From Labia minor (taxonomy: Eukaryota; Arthropoda; Insecta; Dermaptera; Spongiphoridae): a stretch of 64,000 nucleotides of DNA. The notes beneath the pieces were generated by a model. That model searched no databases, had not been told where the DNA came from, and saw only the letters and a program-made list of their open reading frames with translations. Shown here one piece after another: positions 46,208 through 57,120 of this stretch (positions are counted from its first letter, which is position 1; the number at the start of each line of letters is the position of its first letter). The position numbers and the translations under genes are program-made. The stretch covers positions 74,363,719 to 74,427,718 of the forward strand of contig OY720348.1 of NCBI GenBank assembly GCA_963082975.1. Direction: 5' to 3'.

Positions 46208-48000
46208 GAGGGTTGTATATTATATCTTCAAAGATTATTGAGGCTATCTGACAATGAGTTCGCTCAAGTTGTTTTTTTTATTTTCTAAGCCACAAACTCT
46301 ATTTAACAGGTTGTAGTTCAATTATCTTTCTAATTTGTGTGTGTCAACAGTTCTGATTGTATTATTGAAATATACTGTAATATATATAAGAGAGTGAGAG
46401 AGAGAGACCTATTGAACATTTTCTTGGTCTTTCTGAATGGAAATAAATATGCTCCCTCGTTCAATGTAAAATTACAAATATTCAATTACATCAGCAAATT
46501 ATTCTAAAATAGAGAGAGAGAAAGATGGAAATGAATTTTACTCGAACAATATTATAATAACAATATAGCTTAACGAAATGATGCCTCTATTTGTGAAATT
46601 ACATTTCGATTTCCAGGTAAAATTTCCCATTTCACTGACGGGTAAGTGATAATGATAAGATTAGCCAATAGGCCGGAACCATCCGTCTGAATTCTCCAGA
46701 GGCTTTCCAGTTCCATCCACCTCTGATTTCATTTCCAATCTGTTCTAAGCACATTAAATGACGAGGATCTTGTGTTTCAAACCACTAATATGATTATATT
46801 TCCCTCTCCTTTGTCTCATTCATCGTTTGAATTATATCAAAAGATAGATGACCACCACTTCAATAATAAAATTAACAAAAGAAAATAATAATAATAATCC
46901 TTTTGGTTATTATTTGTCTCTATATATATGTAATAATTCTTTATAAAAATGGATTATTTAAATTATTATGAAATCAAATTATATTGCGTTAATCTTCCCA
47001 TAAACATATATATAATGCTAAATAATTGGATTATTTGACACTATTCTAAGACAAAATTTGTTTTAACGTGTTGGGAATTGGGAGAGGGTTATAATTGAAT
47101 GGAGGTAGTTGAAGGGATGATGTTGTTGTAAGCAGGAAACTACTAATTTTGAAATGATTTTATTTAAATATAAATATTTGCCGTTAATAAAAAAATGAAT
47201 GATTGGTTGAGATAATAATTAATTTTAGAGAATGAATATCCTTTTGATAATCTATAGCAATTCTGGATGAACTAATTCTGTGAATGCAATTTTTATCTAC
47301 TCTCATTTTGATGCTAAAGAGATTTAATAGAAAGAGCTGCCGCTTGAAGCAAGATCTCCTCCATTTGAGATAAAGCTTCTTTTGAAGTTAAACAGCATGT
47401 TGATTTTAATTAATTCATTAAGTAAAATGAGATTTGAAAAAATTATGTATATATATAGCTAATGTTTTCATAGAGAAGAGAAAATTGATTCTTTGATCTT
47501 TCATGTTTCAAAATTATTTACAGCTTCTCGAAAATTCCATTCTACTGGATGATTAAATAAATAGTATGCGAAACTTTTTACTTTATTGATTTTTATAAAT
47601 TATTAAAACATAAAACTAGTTTCGAAAAAGAATTAAGTTAAACTAGGATTGTTTTCCAGGTTTAGCACCTTGCAGATAACAATAAATTTAGGGTTTTTAA
47701 TTAAAAAATTCTCCCGGGAACCTATAATGAACAATATTATTGGAGAGTGACGCAGATTACCAAAAGAAGAAGAATTATAGGAGCTTTAGCTATACTCAAA
47801 TAACGTTAGAATTATACAATCCAAAGTTTAGAGTAGACATTTTATAAGAGAAGATATAGATTAGTGAAAATTTGACGATTTGAATTAAACACTGATTAGA
47901 AAATGTATATATTCTTATTATCAAAAATTTACAAATTTGTGATATTATTAAATTGAAATAATTATTTTTATTTTATATAACATTTTTATTTTAAATTCAT
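46171..48000. other. Spacer, no gene seen
   Basis: A (TA)n tract (46173-46203), short GA runs (46390-46406) and ordinary AT-rich sequence; no recognised genes. Confidence 0.5.
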
Positions 48001-48229
48001 ATAAGGGCGCCATTGGGTGTGGGTAGCGAACCTAGCTGGGGTCTATGGGACGGAGTCAACCCAGCCTCCTGGAACAACCTTGGGGAAAGCTACTTGATAG
48101 CGCCTCCGATCAAGAAAATCAAGGTAAAGGTGGAAAGGGCCCGTTCTACTGATCATAGGACACCTCATTGAAAGGCGTTGTCCATTCGTAGCACGTACAA
48201 AGACAGAGGTTTTTTGTTTTGTTTTTTTT
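48001..48229 (+). mobile_element. SINE family S1, copy 4, lacking its B box
   Basis: The head GGCGCCATTGGGTGTGGG jumps from AGCGAACC directly to TAGCTGGGGTCTATGGG, losing about 70 bp that hold the B box. The 3' end is intact and ends in a long T/G-T tail. A 12 bp direct repeat TTTTAAATTCAT flanks it (47989-48000 and 48230-48241). Without the B box the copy cannot be transcribed by Pol III from its own promoter, so the deletion probably followed insertion. Confidence 0.85.
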
Positions 48230-48261
48230 TTTTAAATTCATGTACGTCAGATAGCATATCG

Positions 48262-48457
48262 CTGTGCTCCGCAACCGGTGTGCCGCGGCACACTGGTGTG
48301 CTTTAAAGGTGATACAGGTGTGCCGCCGCGATCCAATGAATCTTTTAGATATCCGTATAATTTTATAGGTAATATATATATTTCAGCTTTTGATGTGACG
48401 CAAAATTCTAGAAACAATTTTTGTGTGCCGTAGGTAAGAAAAGGTTGCGGAGCACTG
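48262..48457. mobile_element. hAT-type MITE with perfect 8 bp target duplication
   Basis: It is bounded by GCATATCG on both sides (48254-48261, 48458-48465). The ends CTGTGCTCCGCAACC and GGTTGCGGAGCACTG are inverse repeats differing at one position. The interior carries GTGTGCCGCGGCACAC and no ORF. It lies only 20 bp from the target duplication of SINE copy S1-4. Termini and duplication length place it in the hAT superfamily. Confidence 0.92.
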
Positions 48458-48465
48458 GCATATCG

Positions 48466-49529
48466 AACAAAACCGCCCGGACTATATGCAACTAAAAACG
48501 ATCTATTGGCTTTTTTTTGTTATATGAATTAATAAGTATATTTTTAACAACATAAGACTAAAAACCTTTTAATAAAATAATCCCGCGTTAAAGAGCCTGT
48601 TTTTAAAATTTTGAAACATCTGGTTTTGTAAAGTTCCTTATTCATTTCAAATATTTAGTAACCAATTCATAATTGCTTTTTAGTCTAATTAATTTTTCTC
48701 AAAGGAGTAATGTGAATACCATATATTTTACCTTTGTTATCTAAATAAAGCTTTGGACAGTACTAGTACAGTTGTACAGTAATACTAATAAAAGAGTATA
48801 CTAAATTTAATATCACTAAGGCTGAAATGTAACTTTAAGAGAGACACCACGGATTAACTCGACAATTTCTGCTTCAAAGATAGAAGAAGTATATTTTTTT
48901 TAATTCATCCAAAGGTTAATGAAAGTAAGATTTGATCCGAGTTGTTCTCGAATTGGTGACTAATTAGAAGGGCTTTTCACTCTCCACTCCTACCCCGGCT
49001 TTTCTCTGTGCAAACAAACCAAGTGGTAAGTCTGGATAAAAGTAGAAGCTCGATTTTCTCCTGACTTTTGTAAACAGTCCTTAATGCAGATGATTACAGT
49101 CTCCTCTTCAAATCACTCTTCTAGTTAGTATGTATACAAACTTCAACAACTTTTTAATTGGCAACTTTAGACATAGAATATAACCGAAGTGGAAATTAAG
49201 TTGGGCGATTGATAATTTTTTATTTTATTTTCTTATTGAATTTTACAAAAGAAAAGTCTTTCCACTTATGACCATTCAGAAATTAGGAACAATAGCGAGA
49301 CAAATACACATATCATACTTACAATAGATAGCTTATATTATTTATAAGTATAGCTTATTATATACCAGTATTATTTGTCATGTTTATTGATACATGGGGG
49401 ATACCTAACATATTGAGACATATTATAAAGTAAATATATACATTAGAAGTAATTGTTTGTAACTGTTAGAAGAAATAATATAGAAAATATCTTTCTATTC
49501 TGCGTGGTAGTATTATTTTTCTATATATC

Positions 49530-49561
<32 letters not shown>

Positions 49562-50171
49562 TATTGTATATATATATATATGTAGGTGTGTATAAATTTT
49601 ATTTGTTTTGTCCATTTCTACATAAATAACTTTAAGAAAAGTATTTATCATTTATTGAATGAAGAAACTTTTACTATATAATTATTCAGTAATTTTTAGA
49701 AACTATAATAAATCAAAGTAAACACGCAAACCCAAGTTAACTGCCGTTTAAATAGATTTGTAATTACTTAAAAAATAAAAAGTAAGGTTAAATAAAAATA
49801 TACAATTATTTTTAGTAAGTAGTTAATTTATTAGAATATAGATAAATACTTTATATCTTCATGTCGTGTCAATTAAGTACTGAAAAATAACTTTTTATAT
49901 ATATATATATAAATATAACATTAACTTGGATTATATTTTTAAATAGGTTTTTAAATTTATGCTTCTAGCAGATATATCATTTTGGAGTAAAGTTTTTTCT
50001 TTTGATGATTAAAAGTATAAACTTTATACTTTATAGACGTTGAACATTGAAAAATTGATTTTTTAAAAATTAAGACAAAAATTGATTTCAAAATAATTGA
50101 TTTGTTGATTTAATGCGCATATTTTGGTAGTCACACCATTATCAAAAGTTTCTTCTTATCAACCTTTCCTG
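48466..50171. other. Spacer, no gene seen
   Basis: TA and GA tracts (49520-49580, 49898-49910) within AT-rich sequence; no ORF or repeat family recognised. Confidence 0.5.
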
Positions 50172-50613
50172 GGTTCCTGAATCATTTTCACTAAGGTTGA
50201 GAAAAATGTGTGTATGTGTATGTGTGTGTGTGTGTGTATGTATGTAGATAAGATTACGCAAAAACGGTTTGAGCCAGAATCATGAAATTTAGTATACGGA
50301 AATTATTCAAAATTCTTAGTTTTCTCTCAACTTTTGAGGATTGTAGTTCAACCGGAAGAGGGTCATTACCTACAACGTTTTTTTTTTCCTCTAAAGTGAC
50401 CGTAAAAATAAAGATATAGCTTTGATAGTTTTTCACATGATTCAAAATTGTATAAAACTGCTATATATAGAATTTCGGCTTGATTGAATCGCTGAAAGTA
50501 CCTGAATTAATTTTTTATCACTGCAAATGTGATAGAACTGTCTTTTAAATATATAGATATATTTTAATTAATTCAATTCCAATTTGCTAGATAGTCGAGT
50601 GGAGACATTCCAG
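50172..50613 (-). mobile_element. Family A element, copy A8, 3' truncated and internally altered
   Basis: It begins inside the element (GGTTCCTGAATCATTTTCAC), so the 3' hairpin is missing. It continues through the TG microsatellite and conserved block. Near 50528-50565 the usual GC island is replaced by the family-J motif GTGATAGAACTGTC, then resumes with the CTAGATAGTCGAGTGGAGAC 5' end. Either a nested insertion or a chimeric copy. Confidence 0.7.
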
Positions 50614-51106
50614 TTTAATTCCTTTCGTACCCTCAGTAGTATCAAGCTTCAGCTTGTTTTCGAGATAATAAAGCTGTTTAGTATTAATATATCGCAAATC
50701 ATAATTTCAATGTAATTTTTATATTTTAATTAAATTATTTATATTAAAATTTAATTAAGTAATAAATATTTAAAATTTAATATTTTTAAATTTATATAAT
50801 ATATTTTCAGATTGATATTAAATTCATGTTCTTCTAATTGTATTACATATTTACATCATCATTGGAAGCTTTCCTGTCAGTTTTATTTTCAAATAAAAAA
50901 TGTATAGGAATAAAACTAGAATTTTAAAAAATTGAAATTGTTTTAATATATGAATTGTATTCAAAATATTGTAAAAATATTTCTTTCTGTATTGATCTAT
51001 CCATTGAACTTAAAATTTGCTAATGCAGGGACCACATTCATCCTGAAATTCCTAATTTAGTACATCCCCACCCAATTCCTATCCTCCAGTATGTGTATTG
51101 ATGTTG
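50614..51106. other. Spacer, no gene seen
   Basis: AT-rich; no recognised content. Confidence 0.5.
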
Positions 51107-51114
51107 ATCTATAA

Positions 51115-51397
51115 CATCGGTTGCCAAAGTGGTGGACCGCGAGAAAATTTCGCTGGTCCGCAGAAAAATGTGGAATATAGTTACTCATCATGTTAAGTTA
51201 TGTTTTAAGATGCATTAAAACATGATTCAATTCATAACAATACGTGATAAGTTATAAAAACTCGAATGTTTATGTGTTCTTTGATCACAATTTTTATTTA
51301 TAAATTTATTTAACACTTAAAAAATCCTATTAGTGGTCCGCACGATTTAAATTATGAATTAACTGGTCCGTGAGGTCAAAAAGTTTGGAGACCGCTG
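51115..51397. mobile_element. hAT-type MITE with perfect 8 bp target duplication
   Basis: ATCTATAA flanks both sides (51107-51114, 51398-51405). The left end CATCGGTTGCCAAAGTGG and right end AAAAGTTTGGAGACCGCTG are imperfect inverse repeats. Internal GTGGACCGCG...GGTCCGC blocks occur near both ends. There is no ORF. The element is distinct from those at 41976 and 48262, so at least three hAT MITE families are present. Confidence 0.9.
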
Positions 51398-51405
51398 ATC
51401 TATAA

Positions 51406-52044
51406 TATATTTACTTATCAAAATTATATAGGGACGACTTTTCTATTTTTTTATTTTACGCTTATATATATTAAATTACAACGAACTTTATTGAAAAATA
51501 TCAAATAAGGAATTAGTTAAATATAATATCTATATATAATATTGTATAATATTTTCAAAATTATTGTGTAATAAAGCAGTTGTGTATTATACTAAGAATG
51601 AACTCCCCTCTGGATTGGTAAACTAGATTGGATGTAAAAATATCTTGGCATAAAATGCTTCTCAAAAGGGTTGGGTGAAGGGCCAATCTCCATATTTTAA
51701 AAAATAAACAGTTGTTATACTAACGAAGAGGGAAATCATATAGAAAAGACAACCTGGATATTCGGAGAATGGAGATCAAAGAAAAGATTCTCGTGAGGGG
51801 TAAATGTGGCGACAAGTCTTCGAGGGGAATTCAAAATCCACCCTAATAAACCTTTTAAGGCTTTGTCAATTTTCACTGGACACAAAATGGATGTATTGTT
51901 CATAAAATTGAATTAGTGTAAATTTAATCTTTTATATAAATTGAAAAACATTAACACACAGACAATGAATTTTTCCAAAACAAACTAAATTTTATGAAAT
52001 TTACTCGATTTGATCATCTGGATTTAAGATATTTAATATTTCAA
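51406..52044. other. Spacer, no gene seen
   Basis: AT-rich; no recognised content. Confidence 0.5.
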
Positions 52045-52692
52045 CAATACGAGGGTGGGGTGGGGGGAGGGAGTGGTATAGAAAATGTTAAAAAATGAAG
52101 TTCAAGTGTCAGTTCCTACATCGAAAAAGACCTGATTTACAGTTCTTCTCCGTTGAATTGCATAGTTATTTGCATTTGCTTGAAGGTGAGGGTGGGGTGA
52201 AAAGATTCCTGCCTGACTAATTTTTATTTAACTATTTTGTTCCTTGAATAATTATTCTTTGATAAAATCATATTTTTGAGAATATACGAGGGTGGGGTGA
52301 AAAGTTTCCGGCTCTTGGTCAGGCAGGAATCTTTTCACCCCACCCTCGTATATTCTCAAAAATATGATTTTATCAAAGAATAATTATTCAAGGAACAAAA
52401 TAGTTAAATAAAAATAAATAGTGAAAATTAATTATTTTAATGTATATTTAGTTATTTTAAGTTTGTGAGATTTTTTTTTATAATCATAGATGAAATAAAA
52501 AACGAGTATTTAGATCCTCTGCGGTGGTGGGAAATCTTGATTATTTGTTTCATTCATTAAACTCTTCAAGCAAATGCAAATAACTATGCAATTCAACGGA
52601 GAAGAACTGTAAATCAGGTCTTTTTCGATGTAGGAACTGACACTTGAACTTCATTTTTTAACATTTTCTATACCACTCCCTCCCTCACCCCC
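52045..52692. repeat. Long inverted repeat centred on head-to-head mariner ends
   Basis: Outer arms at about 52062-52190 and 52562-52690 are inverse copies, for example AATGAAGTTCAAGTGTCAG against CTGACACTTGAACTTCATT. Inner arms at about 52218-52286 and 52349-52418 are also inverse copies (ATATTTTTGAGAATA against TATTCTCAAAAATAT). The centre, 52287-52348, is CGAGGGTGGGGTGAAAAG... running straight into ...CTTTTCACCCCACCCTCG with TA on both sides: two mariner termini with almost nothing between them. A third terminus copy (GAGGGTGGGGTGAAAAG) sits at 52189-52219 in the left arm, where the right arm instead has ~145 bp of other sequence. Confidence 0.85.
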
Positions 52693-53548
52693 CTTTAGAA
52701 TTTTTTTTTTCTCTTGTGAATATTCATATTTAAATGGAGTGACATGGACAATATATTCATTTATGGCTGTAAAGACAAACAAATCAGAATTACTGGAGCA
52801 TTAAAGCGAAAGTAAATATTCCTAAAATAGGAAGAGTGGGGGATTTGGTGAGGGAGAGGGTAGTCTCATTCGAATAGCGATTTCAATCTAAAATTAAAAA
52901 GTGAAATGGTTCATTTGTCGAGTAAGAATGAATGGAACTTTTCAATTTCCTCTTTTTTAATTATTGATATTTATATTCCAAAAAAAAAAAAAAATAAAAT
53001 AAAATAAAATACCTAATAACGAGTTTTTATTTCAGGATTCTAGTATTTGAATATGTATCTAGGGATACTTGAAGATGTGGGCTTGCCGCGGCCAAGAACC
53101 TTCGAGTTCCGTAGAGCCACAGAGATAGATAGATCGATAGTACTTAAATTTATTTTATTTTTCTTGGATTGAAATGTCCTGGTACTAGGAAATGATTCTA
53201 TTGACTATGGGTGTGTCTATTCACCCATTATAATATTATTTATTATATTATTTTAGCCTAAATCAATAATCAATGTGTGTAAGTGCGTGTGTGGGTGTTT
53301 GTGCTTTGGAAATTTCTCGTTTCTATTTTAGAAATATAGATAAATAAATAAATAAATAATATTTGTTCAAAACAGCACGAATTGAATTGGAAATAGAAAA
53401 TTTTCAACCCTTAACTACAACAACTCTGAAACACTATGCTAAGAAAAATTACAAAAATTGAAAATAAATCGTATTCTTTTCTTGATCCTTGTTTAACACA
53501 AAAATAAAGAAATAAAAGATAATTTCTTCTATTCTTTTTGTGATTCTC
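52693..53548. other. Spacer, no gene seen
   Basis: An A-run followed by AAAAT repeats (52979-53010) and a GTGTGTGGGTG-like stretch (53275-53300). No recognised gene; a short minus frame at 53411-53638 overlaps the SINE fragment. Confidence 0.45.
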
Positions 53549-53700
53549 TTGGGGAAAAGCTACTTGATAGCGCCTCCGATCAAGAAAATCAAGGTAAAGG
53601 TGGAGAGGACCCGTTCTACTGATCATAGCACACCTCATTGATAGAACCGGCTTGATAGGTGTTGTCCTTGCGTAGGACGTACAAAGTCAGAGGTTTTTTT
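53549..53700 (+). mobile_element. SINE family S1, copy 5, 5' truncated
   Basis: It starts within the body (TTGGGGAAAAGCTACTTG) and runs to AGTCAGAGG and a T-tail. The tRNA-like head is absent. Confidence 0.82.
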
Positions 53701-54398
53701 TTATTAGATTATGATCACACAGTAAATAATATTTAATTAGCAGTCAGATTAGGTAAAAGAAATTTCTTGTTTGTTTGGTTAATAAAAAACAAAATGTGTG
53801 TGTGGGCGACCATGGATTATGAATGGACTTAAAAGTTTTATTATAGTAAAATATGAATTTCCAAGAAATTGTAAGGAAAGACTTAATTATCAATTTGTAT
53901 ATAAATATTTCTTGAATATAGTGAGAGATATAAGGAGTGGGGATGAAAATCAAGAATGTATATATAAATAAACAATGGATTCTCTGATTTTTAATTCATG
54001 TTGAGTAGAGGCTCTTTTAGTTTGACAAGCGACAGAGCGATAAATATTAAATTGCTGTCCGATCTACTAGAAGGGTAATTTGGGGTGGCAACCCTCGCCC
54101 TTTTACCATTCATCTGTTATTTTATTTTATTTTTATTTTTTTATTAATAGTGTTCAATACAACCAACAGGGAAAATCAATTAAATTACATGGGGGAGAGT
54201 GAAAGAGAAATTTTTGATAAATTTCTAAACAAATTCTAGAAAGGACAGAGGATGAATAGGAGAATAGCTATCGGGCAAAATTATTCGAAAGAAATTTTCC
54301 ATGGAATAATAACAATCAATCAATATTTTTATAGATAAAATTTAATTATAATAAAATTTTGTTATGTTAGTTTTATTACCAATATATATATATATATA
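53701..54398. other. Spacer, no gene seen
   Basis: AT-rich; no recognised content. Confidence 0.5.
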
Positions 54399-54676
54399 AA
54401 CCTCTTACTTTGTACGTCCTACGCAAGAACAACGCCTTTCAAGCCAGTTATATCAATGAGGTATCCTATGATCAGTAGAACGGGTCCTCTCCACCTTTAC
54501 CTTGATTTTCTTGATCGGAGGCGCTATCAAGTAGCTTTTCCCCAAGGTTGTTCCCGGAGGCTGGGTTGACTCCGTCCCATAGACCCCAGCTAGGGAAATT
54601 CCCTTGCCAGACCCGGGACTTGAACCGGGAAAATGTGAATGGGAGGCAGGTTCGCTACCCACACACCCAATGGCCG
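54399..54676 (-). mobile_element. SINE family S1, copy 6
   Basis: Full-length minus-strand copy from the head GGCCATTGGGTGTGTGGG (at 54676) to AGTAAGAGGTTT (at 54399). The B-box region is altered (CGGTTCAAGTCCCGGG). A TA run abuts the 3' end. Confidence 0.85.
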
Positions 54677-55825
54677 ATTCCATATAATAATTATACATAT
54701 CAAATTTAATTTGATGATTAATATTATTATAATTATTTTATGTTGATTTATATATATATAGGGCGATTATTACTATTAGCAAATATATAATTAATTTTTA
54801 TTATTGTATATTAAGTCCATTTTATTTAGTCTTCGTAAATTATTTATTCAATTATTGTGATGTCGACATTCGATATCTAGTCTAATAATTTAAATAATAT
54901 GTATTATCGAAATGGGAGACTGTAAAGGAGCCGCTATTATGAGTATTGGAAAATTAATATAATAAATGGCTTTTCTAATTAGAATTGTTTTATTTTACTC
55001 TTCATTATAATAAATTTTATCCCGAGTCGTTATACTTGTAGATATATATTTATTGATTGACTGTATATTTTCGAAAGAGTAATTTTCTTAAAAGGACTCT
55101 TTGTCAAGTGGGTCAGACAATAAACATAAAAATTTCAGATAGCTATCAAAAAAGTTTTTAACAATCCCTAACGTGATAGGAGAGAATTTATGACAAGATT
55201 GACGAGAGATGACGTCTTTAAAAGATCGAATGAAATACTTTTGAGTAAGGTTTGTGTGGATTGCAGGGGTCATAGCTGATGATGTCCAGGTCGTAAGCTA
55301 GAAGATGGTCTGTCACCTCCCCCCACCCTCTCCCTCATCCCCACTATCGTTATAGGCCAAACTTTGTTGTAGTTAATTGTAAAAAAAGAAAATGAAAAAA
55401 AATTCTTCAAGATAGTAAGTGATCTTTTTATAACAAAAAAATTTAATATTTTTTTACTAAGTTTTTAAAGAAAAGAGTTTAAGGCGATAATAAAAAAAAT
55501 TTTATTGAAATAGCCTTTCTGTTACAAATAGAGTTTTTGCAAAAGAAAAGGTTTTTTTTCTATTTGTTATTTTTTATATAACTTTTTTAATTCAAATCTA
55601 AATAAAATGAATTGAATTGAATTGTAGGAAAGGCAAGCGAGAAGAGTAAAAGAAGTTGCAATTTGGAGTAGATAACCCAATGATAGTAGGGTAATCTCAT
55701 AAGTTAAAATCTCGTTTCTATAAATCTAAAATTAATCCTATTCTTATTTGTGTCTAATGATTATTTGATCATAAATAATTTTATTTTAAATCTTTAACTT
55801 AGATATATATCTTTTTCTTATTCTT
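54677..55825. other. Spacer, no gene seen
   Basis: AT-rich; a C-rich tract at 55313-55342. The minus frame at 55088-55273 has no recognised domain. Confidence 0.45.
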
Positions 55826-56070
55826 AAGGTGCCGTCTCCGTTCGGAGTTTGGCCATCTTAAAAACAGGATAGCCTTAGAAGCTGCTCAGCCATGATGATT
55901 TTTCTTGGGAATGTTAATGCGGTGGTTTCCCGTTAAACTGACAGTTCCTGGAGCAGGAGGCAGCAGATGTTAAATTAAATTTATTAGAAAAATTCGTTCT
56001 TAGTTGGAATTGAACGCCGACTTCTTGTGTAGAAAATTGCTACGCTACACGCTCGGCTCTAGCTGCCTTA
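55826..56070 (-). mobile_element. SINE family S2, copy 3 (full length)
   Basis: Minus-strand copy with the head AAGGCAGCTAGAGCCGAGCG (at 56070) and GTCGGCGTTCAATTCC, the body with AACGGGAAACCACCGCATTA, and the end GGAGACGGCACCTTAAGAAT (at 55826). The B box carries one change relative to copy 1. Confidence 0.8.
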
Positions 56071-56544
56071 TTCAAGTTTAAAAAGTATGTTTATTAGCCA
56101 AAATATACAAATATATGTTTTTTTTTCCATAACATATAAAAGGGATTACATGACTTTTTCTTACAGCTAATTGGTGACTCCAAGGTCGTAATTATCTATA
56201 CAATGTTTCTTTTTTATTCTTACGCTATTAACTATTTTTAATATTACAATTTCAAAGTGTAAATTAATTATTATTTTTTTTCTTTGTCTAGGAAAAGGCT
56301 ATATAAAATAAAAATCTAAACTATATATAGAGAGGTGGGGGTTTGGAAAAGGGATATATTTACAATCAGGAGGGACGTGGGGTGGAGTGGAATATTATCC
56401 ATACAAATTTATTTATCTTATTATAATAATTTTTTTTTTAATTTAATTTATTTTATAATAAATTCATTGTTTCAGTAAGGCGACACGCAATTTGCATATC
56501 CATATGTAATGATTGGACGGATAAGTAGCTGATAACAGATAATT
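56071..56544. other. Spacer, no gene seen
   Basis: AT-rich; no recognised content. Confidence 0.5.
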
Positions 56545-57120
56545 ACCGACCGACGATAGTAAGGGAGGTATTGTTTTCACACCAAATTTCACATGTGGAG
56601 ATTTTTACAGATCTCCACGAATCATGCATTTTCTTAACAGAAAAAAGTATTTTTAGCATGATGTCTGTCCGTCCGTCCGTCTGTCCGTCCCAGTGGGATG
56701 AATTGATCAACTTTTGGTGCAAATCCGGAAACCGGAAGTGGTAGTATTAGCGATCGACGATAGGAAGGGAAGGGTTATTTTCACACCAAATTTCACATGA
56801 GGAGATTTTTTACATATCACCACGAATCATGCACTTTGTATTGGTTTTATCCTCGAGAAAAATCATATTTATTAGTTTTTTCTTGATTTAAAATTATATG
56901 ACGTCATCCAGCCATTCATGACGTCACAGCCTGGTCTTGCATATATATTATAAATAAAATAAAATTAAAAATGTTTATATTTATTATTTATGTTAGCCTA
57001 TCTGTTTTTTATTACATTAATAGATGTATTAAAATTATTTGAAATTGTTTCGGTAGCTGGAAATTAATTTACTTCAAACCGTTGGTCGGTTCGGACCTGG
57101 CTCTACAGGTCAACTTATTT
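56545..57120 (-). mobile_element. Family B DINE-like element, copy B3 (long form, two 3' ends)
   Basis: On the plus strand it shows the true 3' end ACCGACCGACGATAGTAAG at 56545 and, about 205 bp further, a second, decayed version (GATCGACGATAGGAAGG near 56752), each followed by the TTTTCACACCAAATTTCACA block. Between them lies the GTCC-type microsatellite (56669-56690). Two TGACGTCA (56899, 56919), then CGTTGGTCGGT, then the 5' hairpin ACCTGGCTCTACAGGT, in which only the loop differs from other copies. Confidence 0.72.
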
